From: Garcia nutans
Taxonomy: Eukaryota > Streptophyta > Magnoliopsida > Malpighiales > Euphorbiaceae
Reading direction: 5' to 3'
DNA: 64,000 bases
Assembly: GCA_947685225.1 (NCBI GenBank)
Contig: CANTUV010000051.1
Coordinates: forward strand, 7,440,001 to 7,504,000
Both the position numbers and the translations under genes were made by a program. The notes under the pieces are model-generated. The model did not search any database, was not told where the DNA came from, and saw nothing but the letters and a program-made list of their open reading frames with translations. Within the stretch, counting starts at the first letter, position 1, and each line of letters begins with the position of its first letter. Of the stretch, positions 47,461 through 59,711 are shown in pieces.

Positions 47461-50400
47461 ATGGACGCGGAATCCTTGAAGCAAGAGGTATCCCGTCAAA
47501 TTGAAGCTATTCAAGCAAATATAGCAGCCTCAGAATCACGCACGAAGGCCAAATTTGAACAACTTTCTAAGCAAATGGAAGCCTTGCTTCGTATCACCTC
47601 GCAAGGCAAGGGAATTGAAGCCAGCGGAAATAATGCTAATTCCATGAGCCGAACCAATAACATCGAAGAACAGGTTGGGGTGAATCAACAAGGTACCCAC
47701 AATAGCTACACTATTTCTGGCAGCAGCCATGGAGGAGTGGTGCCCAGATACACCAAACTAGATTTCCCTACTTATGATGGAACGGAAGATCCCTTGGTTT
47801 GGCTTCATCGATGTGAGAAATTTTTTGCCAATCAACGTACTGCAAATACTGAGAAGGTGGGAATTGCTTCTTATCACATGTTAGGAGAGGCACAGTTGTG
47901 GTACTATCAGCTGGAACAAGAGGAACCCAATGTGTCATGGAGGTTTTTAAGGAAAGTTGCACCCTGCGTTTTGGGCCGCCAATGAGGAACAATCCATTAG
48001 GAGACTTAATGAACTTGAGACAAACAGGGTCGGTAGAAGAATTCAGAGTTTATTGGCTCGAGCTAGATCAGTACGTGTAGACCAGCAGGTTGACATATTT
48101 ACAGCAGGGTTAACTGAGCTGATTCGTGTTGACGTGGAGATGCAGAAGCCACTAAACTTAGCCCAAGCAATGAACCTAGCAAGATCCTTTGAGAAGAAGA
48201 TGCATATTTCATTAAATCAAAGAAGGGGTTTTTCTTCAACCTCCAATTTTAGTGCTAAACAATTGGCAGCAGGGAATTCTACTGGTCAAATCAATAAAGG
48301 GACTAGCAGCAGCTCTCCTGCAGTGATAAAGAGGTTAACTCCTACTGAGATGGCTGAACGACGATCAAAGGGGTTATGCTACAATTGCAACGAGCTTTAT
48401 GTGCGAGGCCATCAATGTAAAAAATTATTCTGGTTGGAAATAGAGGATGAGGAAGCAGCAGAACAGATAGAGACAATGGAAGACGATGAAGAACCTGCCA
48501 TCTCGCTTCATGCCATTAGGGGTACACAAAAAGAAGATACTATGCAATTGTTGGTTTTAGTATCAGAGAGATCATTACTTTGTTTGGTGGATTCGGGTAG
48601 TACACACAATTTTATCAGCTCTAAATCTGCACAACGCATGGGGCTGTTCATTCACACTCAAAGAAAGCTTAATGTTTCGGTGGCAAACGGGGAAAAGGTG
48701 CCATGCCTGGGAACCTGCCCAAATCTGCAATTTGGTGCAAATAGTCATTCTCTTGTTGCTGATTTCTTTGTAATTCCTTTGCATGGATTTGATATTGTCT
48801 TAGGTGTCAAATGGTTGAAGACATTGGGTCCTATTTTGTGGCATTTTTCAGCTTTAACCATGAGCTTTAACCTGAATGGAATCCATATTATACTTTAAGG
48901 ACAGCAATCACCCATTCGGCAGCAGTTATATCTGTTGCAGGATTCTTCCCAACAACAACAGGTGTTAGTAACATTATTGGCAGAATTTGAGGACCTGTTC
49001 CAAGAACCAACTAGGTTGCCTCCTTTGCGATCATCTGATCATCGAATCTGCTTACAACATGGAACGGAACCGGTGGTGGTGAGACCTTACCGTTACCCTC
49101 ACTTCCAAAAGGATGAGATTGAGAAGCAATGTGAGCAGATGTTACAGCAAGGAATTATCCGGCAGAGTCGCTCTCCTTTTTCTTCACCTGTTCTGTTAGT
49201 TCGGAAACAAGATGGTACTTGGCGTTTTTGTATCGACTATAGGGAATTGAATGATAAAACAATTAAAGACAAATTCCCTATTCCGGTGGTGGATGAATTA
49301 CTTGATGAACTCCATGGAGCCCAATTCTTCACAAAACTTGATCTTCTTTCTGGGTACTATCAAGTTCGAATGCATGCCATGGATGTTGAGAAGACGGCTT
49401 TTAGAACTCACCATGGTCACTTCGAATTTCTTGTCATGCCGTTTGGGTTAACAAATGCTCCTTCAACCTTCCAAGCATTAATGAATGAGGTATTTAAGCC
49501 ATATTTGCGTCAATTTGTCCTTGTTTTCTTTGATGATATTCTTGTGTATAGCAAGACTTGGGAGGATCATATATCTCATCTTCGAATTGTTTTTGAGACT
49601 CTCCGAGCTCATCGTCTTTTTCTGAAAAAAACTAAATGTTCCTTTGGTGAGAGACAAGTAGCCTATTTGGGCCATGTGATTTCAGCAGCAGGGGTTTCGG
49701 TTGATTCGGCTAAAATACAGTCTGTGATGGAGTGGCCCCAGCCCCAATCTGTAACAGCCTTGTGTGGATTCTTAGGGTTGACAGGGTATTACCGTAAATT
49801 CATCCAAAATTATGGTCAGATTGCTGCCCCCTTAACCATCATGCTTAAAAAACATTGTTTTCAATGGAATGACGCTGCATTGGATGCATTTGAAACTCTT
49901 AAGAAGGCATTGGTTGCTATTTCTGTGTTGAAGCTACCAAATTTTGATGAGGAATTCATTGTTGAATGTGATGCGTCTGGAAGTGGAATTGGAGCTGTTT
50001 TGCAACAACATGGTCATCCAATTGCCTTTTTCAGCCGCAAGTTAGCAGACCAACATTTAAAATTGGCAGCCTATGAACGAGAATTAATCGGATTGGCTAA
50101 GGCAGTTCGCCATTGGCGTCCATATCTCTTGGGACGTGCTTTCAGAATTAGGACTGATCATTATAGTCTAAAATACTTGTTAGAATAGCGCATCACTACT
50201 TCACCTCAACAACATTGGCTAAGCAAACTGATGGGGTTTGATTTCAGAGTAGAGTACAAGGCTGGAATTTTAAATGCTGCTGCCGATGCTTTGTCTCGTC
50301 GTGATGAGAATACGAGTATGTTATTGGCTATTTCTCAGCCACAAGTTTTGTTATTTGATGATATTCGGGCAGAAATACAGCAATCCGCGCTTTTAACAGA

Positions 50401-51827
50401 GACTAAAACACAAGTTGAACAAGGAACAAAAGGTGCCGATTGGCAGGTGCGCGATGGGATGCTGTTTTTCAAAGACAGGATTTATCTCTTGCCAAATTCT
50501 CCCTTGGTAACTTCCGTCTTGTCTGGGTTCCATGATGCTGCCCATGAGGGTATACAAAAGACTATGCAGCGTATTTCCAAGGATTTCTATTGGTTGGGCA
50601 TGAAGGCCTCTATAAAGGAGTATATTGCGGCATGTTTGGTTTGCCAAAGAAACAAGGTTGATCACTTAAGCCCAGCAGGATTATTACAGCCCTTGCAGCT
50701 GCCTAGTCAGGTTTGGTCTGATCTCTCCATGGATTTTATAGATGGACTGCCGAAATCTTTTGGGAAATCGGTCTTGTTGGTGGTTGTGGATCGATTTTCT
50801 AAGTATGCCCATTTTATTCCTGTTGCTCATCCTTATAACGCGTTTTCTATAGCTCGGATATTCTTTGAAAACATTGTTCGTTTGCATGGAATTTCGGAAT
50901 CTATTGTGAGTGATCGGAATGTCCTTTTTACTAGTACATTTTGGAAGGAGCTTTTTCCGTTTGTGTGGTACTAAGCTCAATTTTTCTTCGGCCTATCATC
51001 CGCAATCTGACGGACAGACAGAGGTTGTTAACCGCACCATTGAGATGTATTTACGTTGTTTTGTGGGTCATCGACCTCAGAAGTGGGTAGATTGGATTCC
51101 TTGGGCAGAATTCTGTTATAATACTTCTTTTCACTCTACTCTACACACTTCTCCCTTCCAGGTGGTTTATGGTCGTGATCCTCCTCGTTTGCAATCCTAC
51201 ATGGCTGGTTCTTCTCGAGTAGAATCGGTTGACAAAGCTTTGTTGGACCGAGATGCTGCTTTAGCAGATATCCATACTAAGTTGCAACAAGCTCAACACC
51301 GCATGAAAATGGCCTATGATCGAGGACTTCATGATCTGAATTTTTCTGTTGGTTCCTACGTGTGGTTGCGGCTTCATCCATACCGCCAGAAATCTTTAAC
51401 TGGCCGTGTTTATCACAAGCTGTCTCCCAAATATTATGGGCCATTTTCAGTCCTCAAGCGCATTGGATCAGTTGCTTATCAGCTTTCTTTACCTGCAGAT
51501 TGCAAGCTTCATGATGTGTTCCATGTCTCTCTTCTCAAGCCATTTCAGGGTGAAGTTCCTGCTACACCGCCGACTTTACCACCAGTCGAAGACGGGCGTA
51601 TTGTTCTCATTCCTAGTTCTGTATTGCGTTCCCGTTTGAATCGCGGACGTTGGGAAATTCTGGTTCAGTGGTCCGGATATCCTGTTGAAGATTCCACTTG
51701 GGAGGACGTGCTTCATTTTCAATCTGCTTACCCCGATTTTCAGCTTGAGGACAAGCTTTTTGCCCAGGAGGGGAGTAATGTTACGGATGCATTTGTTGGC
51801 AAGCATTATGACAGACGTAGGAATTAA
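47461..51827 (+). pseudogene. Gypsy gag-pol polyprotein, interrupted
   Basis: Gag starts at 47461 (MDAESLKQEVSRQ) with a coiled-coil-like N terminus and retrotrans_gag region, then a zinc knuckle (CYNCNELYVRGHQC), protease (LVDSGSTHNFIS, ~48588), reverse transcriptase (FFDDILVYSK, ~49530), RNase H, HHCC and integrase (SDRNVLFTSTFW), and a chromodomain-like end (WEILVQWSGYPVEDSTWED). Defects: frame changes near 47945 and 48042, TAA at 48896-48898, TAG at 50186-50188 (family Gln), and an extra T near 50951 in gagctttttccg. It cannot encode a complete polyprotein. The last codons lie inside the 3' LTR. Confidence 0.88.
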
Positions 51828-52221
51828 TTTTTGTTTCTACATTGGTTAAGTCGGTTTAAGTTTCTGTTTTCCTATTTTAATATGTTTCTTATGTAGTCTT
51901 GGTTTCCAAATTAAATTAGGATTTGTGGGTTTTCCTATATAGTCTAGGATTTCAAGTTTTCCTATTCAATAATGTATGTAACCTCTATTTAAATAGAGGT
52001 ATCGTTTATCAATAAAACATTAAGCAATATTTTCTTAAACATAGAGATTCAGAGTTTTTCTCTTCCCTAAAACTCTAAGGCTGCAGCTCCCTTAAGAGTT
52101 GCAAGAGAATTCAGCAACATAGGCAAGTCAAAGAACAAAAACAAGGGTTTAGACCCACTGCTGGTTCCTGATTTCTCAGACCAAAGACCGGTGACAAGAT
52201 CTTGGGCAAAGATTCATAACA
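51779..52221 (+). repeat. 3' LTR of the gypsy element
   Basis: 443 bp, differing from the 5' LTR at five single bases and no indels. The polypurine tract aggaggggag ends three bases upstream. The gag-pol stop codon lies inside it, at 51825-51827. Confidence 0.93.
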
Positions 52222-52375
52222 AAGTCAGAACAAGAAGCTAAAAAACTAACAAAAGACAATCCACTGCAACTGGCTAGATTAACATTTTGATTGTACTGTT
52301 CGTAGGCAGGATTGACTGGCTTGGTTCATGGGCATTGTTCATAATTCATGACCTGACTTGAAAGCTTTCCAATGT

Positions 52376-52990
52376 CAATTTGGTATCAAAGCTTCAAAAT
52401 CCCTTAAGTAATCCGCTTTACTCTTCAATGATGATGACAAACGTTGAATCAAATTTGAAGTTTGATTCGTATTCATTAAGATCACTAGAATACAAAGACA
52501 AGATTGGATTCAATGGAAGCCAGGCTGGAAAAGACACTTAAGATGATGCCTAACTCTAGCAAGCAACCAAAAGGAGCAACAGCTAGTCAGATCCTCTGTA
52601 AAGGAATATAAAAGAGGGACAGTGAAGACGTTGAAGCTGCACTCCAGTATGTTAGAGGACAATTTTGACCATAAGATACCAGGTGTGAAATTACTATTAA
52701 GAGTCAAGACAGAAATTACAGATTTTGAAGGTATTGTAGGTCCTATCTATTATGTAATTGACTCAATCTTATCATCGTACTTTGATTAGTACAATGTTGG
52801 GAAGCTTGTGAAGCTAGGTTTACTAAGACGAAACTTATTAGATTGTTAAGATGGTATGCCATTGAGAATGACACAGAACAATTGGGGCCACCACCAATTA
52901 CTGAGGCAGGAGATGAAAGCTAAGCTACAAGAGAAGTATTGGCCCACCTATTATCATGATAGGATGCATGAAAAGGTGGGACTTGCAAGT
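52376..52990 (+). mobile_element. Relic of another LTR retrotransposon (primer site plus gag)
   Basis: At 52380-52394 tttggtatcaaagct resembles a primer-binding site following an LTR end (tgtca). Downstream pieces read as decayed gag: EAARFTKTKLIRLLRWYAIE-like words and MKAKLQEKYWPTYYHDRMHE, in shifted frames with stops. No LTR pair remains. It lies directly beside the gypsy insertion. Confidence 0.5.
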
Positions 52991-53365
52991 GATTTACTGA
53001 TTCTCCTTCTCACTAAAAAAACATCTACCAACTAAGAACCAGTTAATCAAATATGGAGGATATTCACCATATTCTAGCAGATATGGACTTTAGTGAAGAA
53101 GAGGGAAACACACAGTTGCGCATACATATTCTCTCTCACTTCTCTATTTACTCTTTTCTTGCCCTTTTTCCCCTCGTTGGCTTCTTGTATAGCACATGTA
53201 TTTACAATCTGAATCTAAACTTAACAATATCGATTGTTAACAGAATCAAAAGGATTTTATGATTTGACAAGAAACACTTCAAAAACATACTGAAGCTCGA
53301 TATAACTTGAGTTACACAGACTTTTTTTAACAAAAAAAAAACTACCTCATGCAATTCTAGATCAA

Positions 53366-53412
53366 GCCGACCCCAACTTGTTTGGGACTAAGGCTTAGTT
53401 GTTGTTGTTGTT
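53366..53412 (+). mobile_element. 47-bp 5'-truncated RTE-type LINE/SINE tail
   Basis: The sequence gccgaccccaacttgtttgg, then actaaggcttag and (ttg)n is the common 3' end of plant RTE-type non-LTR retroposons. It is flanked by a perfect 17-bp duplication atgcaattctagatcaa (53349-53365 and 53413-53429), which proves an insertion of only 47 bp. Located in TIC236-like intron 5. Confidence 0.88.
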
Positions 53413-55567
53413 ATGCAATTCTAGATCAATGGTACAATTATCGTAGCATTGATTCATTAAAGAAATATTTTAATATATGCGTTGCATTTGAACTTCACAA
53501 TATTTGTTCAAAAAGATCACATATATCAATCATATTTTCAATTTCATGACTGACCCGTTCTCCAAAATATAAAATTATTCCCTTAACTCTGTCCAGATAT
53601 ATCCCTTAATGAATGAGAAAACTCCCATCAAACAATTTGCCTAAACATCCATTTTTTGCGCTCATCTTTTTATACCAAGAGTGAGTATTTCACATTTGAC
53701 ACAATTGACTGATGCTGAAATCAAGAGTTTTAAGTATCCGAAAGCTGGGGTAGTCATATTCTGTACCTGACACATAAGATGAAACTCTCCTTCCTCTGGA
53801 TGAATACCAAAATCTCCAGAAGCTTCTAAAGGAACATTGCCAAACCAGCCACTTGTATTGTGTAAGAATATTCGTTGACCACGAAAACACAAACTCGCTG
53901 AAATATCCTGCAAAAAGAGCACATTCACAGTCTGATGCAAAATTCCAGACTAAATTGTTTCAAATTAAAAAAAAATTAATAAATAGAAAAAAAGTAAAGT
54001 AACACAAAAAGGTTTTGGAGTCACACGCCTTAAAAACTAAAACATGAGACACACACAAAGAAATATCTCTACAAATATGAGAGAAGGCAAACATTTAATG
54101 AACTGATAGAAGTAGAACATACAGAGAATGATGATGGCGCATCAAAGATTTGAAAGGCTAGTCCTGTCAGGTCAAGCTGCCCATGAATATTAGGAAATGT
54201 TTCACCTCTTGACATGCAAATATGAACCTGCAAATAGGGAACATAAATACAATTCATAAAAGCACCCAAAAGTTGTCTAGGATTATAATAGTTTAGTGAG
54301 GTACATCTTGACCGACCTTTTTAAGAAAACAAATATGAAGTGTAAAAAAAATGAAAAAGATATAAAAACAAAACACACTAATCCTTTTCCCCTTTGAAAT
54401 GGACAACTACAGTCTCAAGAACATGGTGTGACATGTTACAACTTATTAAGGAAGATAATTATGAAGCTCTAAAGCCGAGGTTAGAAATTAGAAAGTCTAA
54501 GACAATCTATCCCTCTCTAGTGCTACGATTAATCAAATTTCATACTTAGCTGACACTTAACAAATTTGAACAAGACACAAAAGAATTTATATCAAACACT
54601 AGATTAGTCACTCCACAATAAAAATAAAGAGATAAATCATGAATACAAAAGCAAAACTGAGTACCTGTTGACTAATGAAGTCAAAAAACTAATTTCTAAA
54701 TAATAAGAATCAAGCTTAAAACATAGTGTTTAACTCACAGAAGTCTGTCCATGTCAAATTCCAACATCCAATGTGGCACACACTTTGTAATTAAAATGTC
54801 CCCCAAACAGCATTTTGATTAAGGAGCAACAGATCAATTTAAAAGAATTCCAATGAAAATAAATCACAGATTAGCAGTTTCTATAGAATAAAACGCAAAA
54901 TAACTTGCATTAGTAACATCAATGTAAATTCCAGAAGTCAGAAATATTATGATAAAGAATGGGAAAACAAACAAACATAAGTTAGAAAAGCACCTCACCG
55001 GTGGCTCTCCCTTTGGACCAAGCAATTTGAATTTCTAAAATCCTTTCAAAAAGCTGTGGAAAAAGCAGAAAAGGGACAGGGTTCACCTATCACATATTAC
55101 AGATTTTTTTAAAAAAAAAGTATTAGGAATTTAAACTATACATGTCACATTCAATACCTTACCGGAGCAAAGAGTTTGGCAATTTTTAAATTAGCATGCC
55201 ATTGCTGCTCAACGCTATCAACAAAAACATCTGCAGATAACCAGCCACCATCTTCAGATATTGCATCAGATCTCCACATCTTACAGTTACCACTCAACTG
55301 GACATGCACACAACCATAATGGTTTTGGAACTTCAAATGCCCATTGACATTCTCCATCTCTCTAGTTTTGCAGTGCAGTAAGTAAATACAAAAACAAAAA
55401 CAAAGCATCCGGTATTATAAATTGCATTTTGTAGAAAATCACTTATATCTCATTTCGCAGTAGAGATACCATCATCAGTCATCACCCAATTCAAACATAA
55501 AATCTATAATTTCATAGCAGATCAGTAGATTTTTCCGGCTGTTAAACTGTTAAAGTTGAACAACTAT

Positions 55568-56125
55568 TGTTGGTGGTAGCACACCAAAATTGAAAAATAA
55601 AAATAAAGAAAGTAAAAAATGCAAGGTGCCTAACAATGAAGAAATTGTCAAAAATGTGAGGTGAAAATGGGAGGTGCCTAATTTAGCCTAATTTTCACCT
55701 AATTTAGTTTGACAATTTATTTGCATTTGAAGCCTATAAATAGGCTCATTCTCTCCATTTGTAAATACACCAAGCAAACACAAAATATAGCTTAAGGAGA
55801 GCTATAGGTTAAATACCAAATAGTTTATATTAGGAATTAGAGAATCAATCTCTTGGAGTTCCTTGGAGTATAAATATTTCGGGGTTGTTTTGTGGGTGTC
55901 GGTTAGAAAAATATTTTGTAATTTGTGGTTGTAACAATTTGCCGCATAGTGAATATTTTTCTTGGTTGTCGTTAGACAACGACCGTGGTTTTTCTCCATT
56001 CGGGAGTTTTTCACGTTAAATCATTGTGTTTTATTCTCTTTAATTTCTCAATTGTTATTTTATTTTCTCATTTATTCCTGCTTAAAGACGGTCCGAGGGG
56101 CGGGAAAATAGCGATTTTCCCAACA
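55568..56125 (+). repeat. 5' LTR of the gag-only element
   Basis: 558 bp, tgttgg to ccaaca. U3 holds gaggtgcctaatttagcct, a box shared with the nearby copia LTR, and a TATA box in agcctataaataggctc at about 55731. Confidence 0.95.
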
Positions 56126-56468
56126 AGTGGTATCAGAGCTTAGGTGTTATAATTTTTTGTCAAAAATCTTAGTATGCTCTGTGGTTGCAGCTTGGTCTGA
56201 TCTTCCACATCAGAAAAGATTTTTGTTAAAAATTATTTTTGTTTTTAAGCTGGTGGAGCTTTGGAAAAGGTGGAGCCGTTTTGCTTTGGTGTGCTTGAGT
56301 ATTGGTGGTGAGATAAATAATTACATGTCGAGGTAAATTCTGTCAAACGACACGAATTTAGTCTAAGGCAAGTGGATTTTAAGTGAGACCTTTGTGACTC
56401 CTCCTCTTACCTGGGAATTTACCTAGTGTAATATTTATTTCTGGTCCTTTATTAAGCACAAAGTAAGC

Positions 56469-57293
56469 ATGTCGGCAATGAGATGCGAGATTGAGAAATT
56501 TGATGGGAGAATGAATTTTGCACTGTGGCAAGTGCAAGTCAAAGACGTGTTGATACAGTCTGGACTACATAAGGTTTTGCAGGGTAAACCAGTGAGCGGA
56601 AGAAATTCAGAAAAAGGCGGTGGCAGTGGAGACTCAGAAAAATCCAAGATTAGTGACGAAGAATGGGAGGAGCTGGATATCAAGGCGGCAAGTCAAATTC
56701 GCATGTGTCTAGCAAAAAATGTTCTTGCTAATGTGCTTGGATTGTCCACGACAAAGGAGCTGTGGGAGAAACTGGAAGAATTGTATCAGGGAAAAAATAT
56801 ATCCAACAGGTTATATTTGAAAGAGCAATTTCATACGTTGAAAATGGCGGAAGGTACAAAGCTGTCCGATCACCTGAGTGTCCTCAATGGTATTATCTCT
56901 GAATTAGAAACTCTTGGAGTGAAAACCGAAGATGAAGATAAAGCTCTCCGGCTCATCCTGTCACTTCCTTCAACATATGAGCACATGAAGCCTGTTCTGA
57001 AATATGGTAGTAAGGAAGTGGTGTATGCGGATGTGGTTAGTAAGCTCATTACTGAGGAGAGAAGACTGAATGAAATGGAAAATAAATCTTATGAGAATTC
57101 AGCTTTATCTGTCGGTATCAGGAAAAAGAATAAAGGCTCCGGAAAGAGGAAGGTTGTCTGCTGGGGGTGTGGTCAAACTGGACACGTGAGGAAGGATTGC
57201 CCGAACGGTGGAGCTGATTCGGCTAGAAGCTCTAACGTTGTTGCTGCCAATGTGATCTCCTGTGGCGAAGGAGATGATGAGTTGTCTCTGTAG
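56469..57293 (+). CDS. Stand-alone copia-type Gag protein
   Basis: An intact 274-residue frame starting MSAMRCEIEKFDGRMNFALW. It has the DUF4219/UBN2 gag fold signature (LWEKLEELYQGKNISNRLYL, then KMAEGTKLSDHLSVLNGI) and one CCHC zinc knuckle, CWGCGQTGHVRKDC, near residue 235. It is closest in type to Tork/Tnt1-lineage gags, as is the gag of the full copia element at 23835-28953, though clearly diverged from it. Capsid formation and RNA packaging are family functions. A stop follows shortly after the knuckle and no protease frame continues. Confidence 0.92.
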   Translation: MSAMRCEIEKFDGRMNFALWQVQVKDVLIQSGLHKVLQGKPVSGRNSEKGGGSGDSEKSKISDEEWEELDIKAASQIRMCLAKNVLANVLGLSTTKELWEKLEELYQGKNISNRLYLKEQFHTLKMAEGTKLSDHLSVLNGIISELETLGVKTEDEDKALRLILSLPSTYEHMKPVLKYGSKEVVYADVVSKLITEERRLNEMENKSYENSALSVGIRKKNKGSGKRKVVCWGCGQTGHVRKDCPNGGADSARSSNVVAANVISCGEGDDELSL

Positions 57294-57645
57294 TTGAGAG
57301 AAGTGTGTCCTCATGGCATGATTGCTACCCGTTGAGATGCCATGGAAGAGGACTGATTATTGGTAGCTGGTCCACGGAAATGCGCGCTGCATTGGTTGAC
57401 AGTTGATGCAAGGTGCGTGGTGGAAAAATTATGTCGATGGCTAATGAACTCTCGGAAAGTCAACAGGAGGGTTGCACCATAAACTATTAGCGGGATCCGA
57501 CATGGCCGATGAAAAATTCTTGGAGTTGGCGAAATAATTCCAAGTGTCGATACTCTTTTATGGTGGAGTATGTTAATTCTTGACGTTAAGAATTATAATT
57601 GTCGGTAACAGACAATGTTGTGTTTTTATTTTTCAAAGTGGAGAT

Positions 57646-58203
57646 TGTTGGTGGTAGCACACCAAAATTGAAAAATAAAAATAAAGAAAGTAAAAAATGC
57701 AAGGTGCCTAACAATGAAGAAATTGTCAAAAATGTGAGGTGAAAATGGGAGGTGCCTAATTTAGCCTAATTTTCACCTAATTTAGTTTGACAATTTATTT
57801 GCATTTGAAGCCTATAAATAGGCTCATTCTCTCCATTTGTAAATACACCAAGCAAACACAAAATATAGCTTAAGGAGAGCTATAGGTTAAATACCAAATA
57901 GTTTATATTAGGAATTAGAGAATCAATCTCTTGGAGTTCCTTGGAGTATAAATATTTGGGGGTTGTTTTGTGGGTGTCGGTTAGAAAAATATTTTGTAAT
58001 TTGTGGTTGTAACAATTTGCCGCATAGTGAATATTTTTCTTGGTTGTCGTTAGACAACGACCGTGGTTTTTCTCCATTCGGGAGTTTTTCACGTTAAATC
58101 ATTGTGTTTTATTCTCTTTAATTTCTCAATTGTTATTTTATTTTCTCATTTATTCCTGCTTAAAGACGGTCCGAGGGGCGGGAAAATAGCGATTTTCCCA
58201 ACA
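57646..58203 (+). repeat. 3' LTR of the gag-only element
   Basis: 558 bp, identical to the 5' LTR except for one base. Confidence 0.95.
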
Positions 58204-59711
58204 ACTATCCTATGTGAACACTAGATATATATATATAAAAAAAAAAGAACCACATAGCAGTATTAGATGAGTACATTATAAAACCTCAATAGATTTAATA
58301 GAGGAGTGAGAAAGATAACAAGGTAATCTGTCAGGTGAGGAAGCATATCTGATCTGGCTTCATCAACTTGATGAATGCATTACATCCTAACCTTTCTAAT
58401 CAGCAGCTAGAATTGTATCCAGAATATAGAACATATTAGGTTGACCAAATCATTCGTTTGTTTCGGTTACACAGGAACATTACATTTAACAAGGATGCAG
58501 CATTTCTAAAATGCACTCCCAACCATCACATCCTCAGATACGTGGGTTTGTGATTCCATTTTTAACGGTGGGAATGTGAATATTTTGACAATATTATCCT
58601 CAATTACCATTAAATTTGGCGGCAATACCCTTATATTATAAGCTAAAAAGGATTATAACATTACTAACAAACATGCAACTTAATATAAGATAGACATAAA
58701 TATCAATCTAATAGCATATCAACATTCAAATTTATAAGTTCATTTAACATAACATGAAATATATCTAGAGAACTTTTTGTTAATTATGTTAGAAGTTACT
58801 ATTTTTCAATCAATGAACATTTTGAAAATAATTATTTTCGCAAAGGTCATTTTTAATTTATTTAAATTAATTTTAAAAATGATTCATCTTATTTATAAAA
58901 ATATAAACTAGTATTAAAAAACATTTTCAAATATAGATAACCATCAATCAATTCTTTGAAACTGAAGACATTACATGGAACTTAGTATTTTATTTTCATA
59001 AATGGAATACAATACAATTGGATTATAGAATGATGTTAAGGGTACTATGGTAAACTTCTTCACTTACCTTTCTCATTCCTAATTACACAGAGATATACAA
59101 TCTCATATTTCCAAGATTTCATTGCAGGTGACAAACAATGACACATATTATAGTCCCATAGCAACTAACATCCCTGAGATTATAGTTATCCCTAGAAATA
59201 ATTGCCCATGTCAAACTTTATTGCTTACCCATGGTAGAAAATTAATCATTGGTTCATTAGAAAGACAAATTCAACACTACAAATTTTCTTTGTTACTTTT
59301 TGATAAGTAAGCATATTTAGATATTGGTGAGGTAACAGGACACACAAATATGTATATTTAACCCAATCAGACAATGGCAATGTCATACAATCAGTTATTC
59401 TTACTCAATCACTAAAACTGGAATAGTCAAAATACCCATTCATGCAGGTTTCTCTCACTTTCTATATCTAACAAAGGTCTCCCCCCCACCAGTTATAGAC
59501 ACTCCAACAAGCCATGCTAAAGTTTTCAACCTGGGAACTAACTAGTCACAACAACTCCATTATGGGAGGAAGAAAATTTGCATTTTGTAATGCTTTGCTC
59601 TAGTCTCTACAATGGACACATGATTCAACAAATTTTTAGCCAGAAGAAATTGATGATGCATGCAAGAATACAACAACAACAACAATAATAATATATGAAT
59701 AAGAGATTCAC

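Larger units (their letters stand above)
46992..52221 (+). mobile_element. Ty3-gypsy chromovirus (Reina-like), defective
   Basis: 5230 bp with 443-bp LTRs at 46992-47434 and 51779-52221, and 5-bp target duplications aagtc (46987-46991 and 52222-52226). The LTRs differ at five positions. A tRNA-Met-type primer site (tggtatcagagcc) starts at 47438, three bases after the LTR. Reverse transcriptase precedes integrase and a chromodomain-like end, placing it among gypsy chromoviruses; the short LTRs and overall size suggest the Reina lineage. The reading frame is broken in five places. It lies antisense in TIC236-like intron 5. Confidence 0.93.
55568..58203 (+). mobile_element. Gag-only copia-type LTR retrotransposon (TR-GAG-like)
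   Basis: 2636 bp, with 558-bp LTRs at 55568-56125 and 57646-58203 and target duplications actat (55563-55567 and 58204-58208). The LTRs differ by one base (c/g near 55890/57958), so the insertion is very recent. A primer site tggtatcagagct starts at 56128; a purine tract aaagtggagat precedes the 3' LTR. The interior encodes gag only. There is no room for protease, integrase or reverse transcriptase, so mobility must be supplied in trans. It lies in TIC236-like intron 1, about 200 bp from the exon 2 acceptor, antisense to that locus. Confidence 0.95.

Noticed and set aside
58550..59090. Possible long-TIR MITE in TIC236-like intron 1 (gggaatgtgaat versus inverted ggaatgagaaag)
   Set aside because: Terminal similarity is weak and scattered, and no duplication flanks it.
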